A stretch of DNA of 64,000 nucleotides from Micromonospora sp. WMMD1155 (GTDB lineage: Bacteria > Actinomycetota > Actinomycetes > Mycobacteriales > Micromonosporaceae), in assembly GCF_029581275.1 (NCBI RefSeq), contig NZ_CP120742.1, positions 4,014,001-4,078,000 of the forward strand, read 5' to 3'. The notes below the pieces were generated by a model that saw nothing but the letters and a program-made list of their open reading frames with translations, was not told the DNA's origin and made no database searches. The first letter of the stretch is position 1; each line of letters opens with the position of its first letter. This document shows, piece by piece, positions 62,671 through 64,000 of the stretch. The translations under genes and the position numbers were made by a program.

Positions 62671-63216
62671 ATGGCAGACCAGACGCAGCCGTGGGCGGAG
62701 CGGACCGTGGAGGTGCCGCCGCAGGCCGGCGTCGAGGTGCCGCCGCAGCGCGACGGGTTCCGCCGGGGCGTGGCGCCGGTCGGTCAGCCGCGCAACCCGC
62801 GGACCGAGCCGTTCCCGACCGTCGAGCAGGAGCCGACCGGCACCGGTTGGCCCGGCGGGCCGGTCCCGCGCCGGTCGCTGAGTTCACGGATGGCGCAGCT
62901 GCGTCGCGGCGGTGAGTGGAGTGCGGCGGCCGGGCTCTTCGCGTTCGTCTGCTGGGGGATCTGGGCGCTGTCCGGTCAGGGCGACCTGAGCGGCCCACTG
63001 CTGGTGCTGGTGCTCAGCCTGCTGGTGGCGGTCGGCCTGTTCGCCCTGGCCCGGTTGGTCGGCCGGGTGGTGCTGGAACGGCAGTTGGGGCGGGTCCGGC
63101 GCAGTGCCCGAGGTGCTCACCTGGCGACTGCGGTGTTCCTCGCCGGCCTCGGTGTGGCCTGGCTCCAGCAGACCGAGTGGGTCGTCTCCGCCTGGAACTG
63201 GATCTCCTCGAACTGA
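62671..63216 (+). CDS. Membrane protein of unknown function
   Basis: 181 residues from ATG 62671 with GGGGGAGGACGAG upstream. A Pro-rich cytoplasmic N-terminus (VEVPPQAGVEVPPQRDGFRR) is followed by three hydrophobic helices: AAAGLFAFVCWGIWALSG, LLVLVLSLLVAVGLFALARL and LATAVFLAGLGVAWLQ. Looks like a small actinobacterial envelope protein. No family was recognised. Confidence 0.8.
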   Translation: MADQTQPWAERTVEVPPQAGVEVPPQRDGFRRGVAPVGQPRNPRTEPFPTVEQEPTGTGWPGGPVPRRSLSSRMAQLRRGGEWSAAAGLFAFVCWGIWALSGQGDLSGPLLVLVLSLLVAVGLFALARLVGRVVLERQLGRVRRSARGAHLATAVFLAGLGVAWLQQTEWVVSAWNWISSN

Positions 63217-63372
63217 TCCGAGCGCGTACGGGCGGGTCGGCTCAGGGCCGCCCGCCCGTACGCCCGGTCGCGGCACACCGCGACACCGGTCGTCTCCCCA
63301 CCAGGCACTGTCGCTGCTTACCCGGCCGGCCACGGTTCATCCGTGGCCGGCCGGTCCCCGTTCGAGGGCGCC

Positions 63373-64000
63373 TCAGCCGGCGGGCTGGGCGGCGGCGTAG
63401 TCGCGGGCCACCCGCACCAACTCGACCAGCCCGCCCGCGTACTCCTGGGACTCGCCGTGCGCCTCGTCGAACGGCGGCTGGAAGCCGACGCCCTCCCACT
63501 GGCCGGTGGCCGGGTTCCACCTGTCGTTGCCGACCTCGAAGTCCCAGGCGAAGATGCCCAGCTCGTAGTAGAGCTGGTCGGCCGAGTTGCCGGCGGCGGA
63601 GTAGAGCACGTCGGCGACCGGCCCGGTCTGCGACGGCCAGGTGACCGTGCCGCGTTCCTGTGCGATGGCGCCGACGATCCGCCGGGCGCTGTCGAGGAAC
63701 AGCGTGGACTCGTCGATCGACGGTCGCGGCAGGGTGACCCTGCCGTCGGCCCGGTACGCCCCCGGCGGCCACATGAAGTACCCGCCGTAGGAGTGCACGT
63801 TCATCGCGAACTTGATGTTCGGGTGGTCCTCGGCGAGCGCGATGACGTTGCGGCTCTCCGCCTCGGACAGCTCGGCCGTGCCCGCGTAGTTGCCGGAGAG
63901 GCAGTTGGCGCTGGCGCCCACGTAACCGTCGAAGTACGAACCGACCGTGTAGTTGCGGTTGATGTCGACGCCCCACGAGGTGCGGTTCTTCGGGTCGCGG
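63373..64000 (-). CDS. M14 zinc carboxypeptidase (5' end outside window)
   Basis: The C-terminal 208 residues of an M14 carboxypeptidase, open to the window edge. GVDINRNY (substrate Arg/Asn in N-R-N-Y) lies at about 63950, CLSGNYAGTAELSEAESRNV is conserved, FAMNVHSYGGYFMWPPGAY contains the zinc His and FAWDFEVGNDRWNPATGQWE the catalytic Glu. The first zinc ligands (HxxE) are beyond the window. The family is usually secreted in actinobacteria; no signal peptide can be judged here. Confidence 0.9.
   Translation of the reverse strand, partial: RDPKNRTSWGVDINRNYTVGSYFDGYVGASANCLSGNYAGTAELSEAESRNVIALAEDHPNIKFAMNVHSYGGYFMWPPGAYRADGRVTLPRPSIDESTLFLDSARRIVGAIAQERGTVTWPSQTGPVADVLYSAAGNSADQLYYELGIFAWDFEVGNDRWNPATGQWEGVGFQPPFDEAHGESQEYAGGLVELVRVARDYAAAQPAG

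Overview
The window is high-GC actinobacterial DNA, most likely from Micromonospora or a close relative in the Micromonosporaceae. The reasons are heavy GTG start usage, G/C at almost every third codon position, 4-nt stop/start overlaps inside operons, actinobacterial families (group II truncated haemoglobin, CtaJ-like cytochrome oxidase subunit, DUF5130, an Rv2466c-like thioredoxin-fold protein, a mycobacterial-type RpiB) and several palindromic intergenic repeats that I associate with Micromonospora genomes. There is one tRNA, no rRNA, no CRISPR array and no intact transposase or integrase.

Layout. (1) 1-2.6 kb is an accessory patch between the end of an ECF sigma-factor gene and tRNA-Arg(TCT). 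It has a single-domain GntR repressor divergent from a Cys-rich protein across a perfect 45-bp palindrome, a VOC protein and two gene remnants (a truncated SAM methyltransferase and an unidentified fragment). (2) 2.8-26.2 kb is a broken-up cobalamin region: cobD-cobQ, then cobB, then cobC-cobT-cobA. Between these lie ssb, hpf/raiA, a rhodanese, a P-loop kinase, M48 and M20 peptidases, an ATP-dependent DNA ligase, SURF1 and a class A penicillin-binding protein. Most of the repeats are here: long inverted repeats with related tips, 11-bp and 21-bp tandem repeats and GC-rich low-complexity tracts. (3) 26.3-30.4 kb is a trehalose operon, otsA followed by a fused trehalose-6-phosphate phosphatase/GH15 hydrolase. 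(4) 30.5-39.8 kb has a PIN/antitoxin pair, ettA, a thioesterase, glbO, an MFS exporter, an MscS channel and an HNH nuclease. (5) 39.9-41.3 kb is a class F sortase with a secreted, membrane-anchored protein. (6) 41.4-52.6 kb is an Lrp/AsnC regulator divergent from an 11-gene operon for tryptophan catabolism through kynurenine, 3-hydroxyanthranilate and 2-aminomuconate to pyruvate and acetyl-CoA. (7) 52.6-64 kb has a VapBC module, an amidase, ctaJ-DUF5130, pepN, an Rv2466c-like gene, a DUF1015 gene, rpiB and a truncated M14 carboxypeptidase.

From memory, the ettA / thioesterase / glbO / HNH / ctaJ-DUF5130 / pepN / Rv2466c-like / rpiB set matches the gene content of M. tuberculosis Rv2465c-Rv2477c. 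If so, sections 4-7 are an old actinobacterial neighbourhood into which the exporter, the sortase pair, the kynurenine operon and the toxin-antitoxin modules were inserted. The most unusual coding observation is that the cobyrinate a,c-diamide synthase (cobB) has glycine where the glutamine amidotransferase cysteine is expected.
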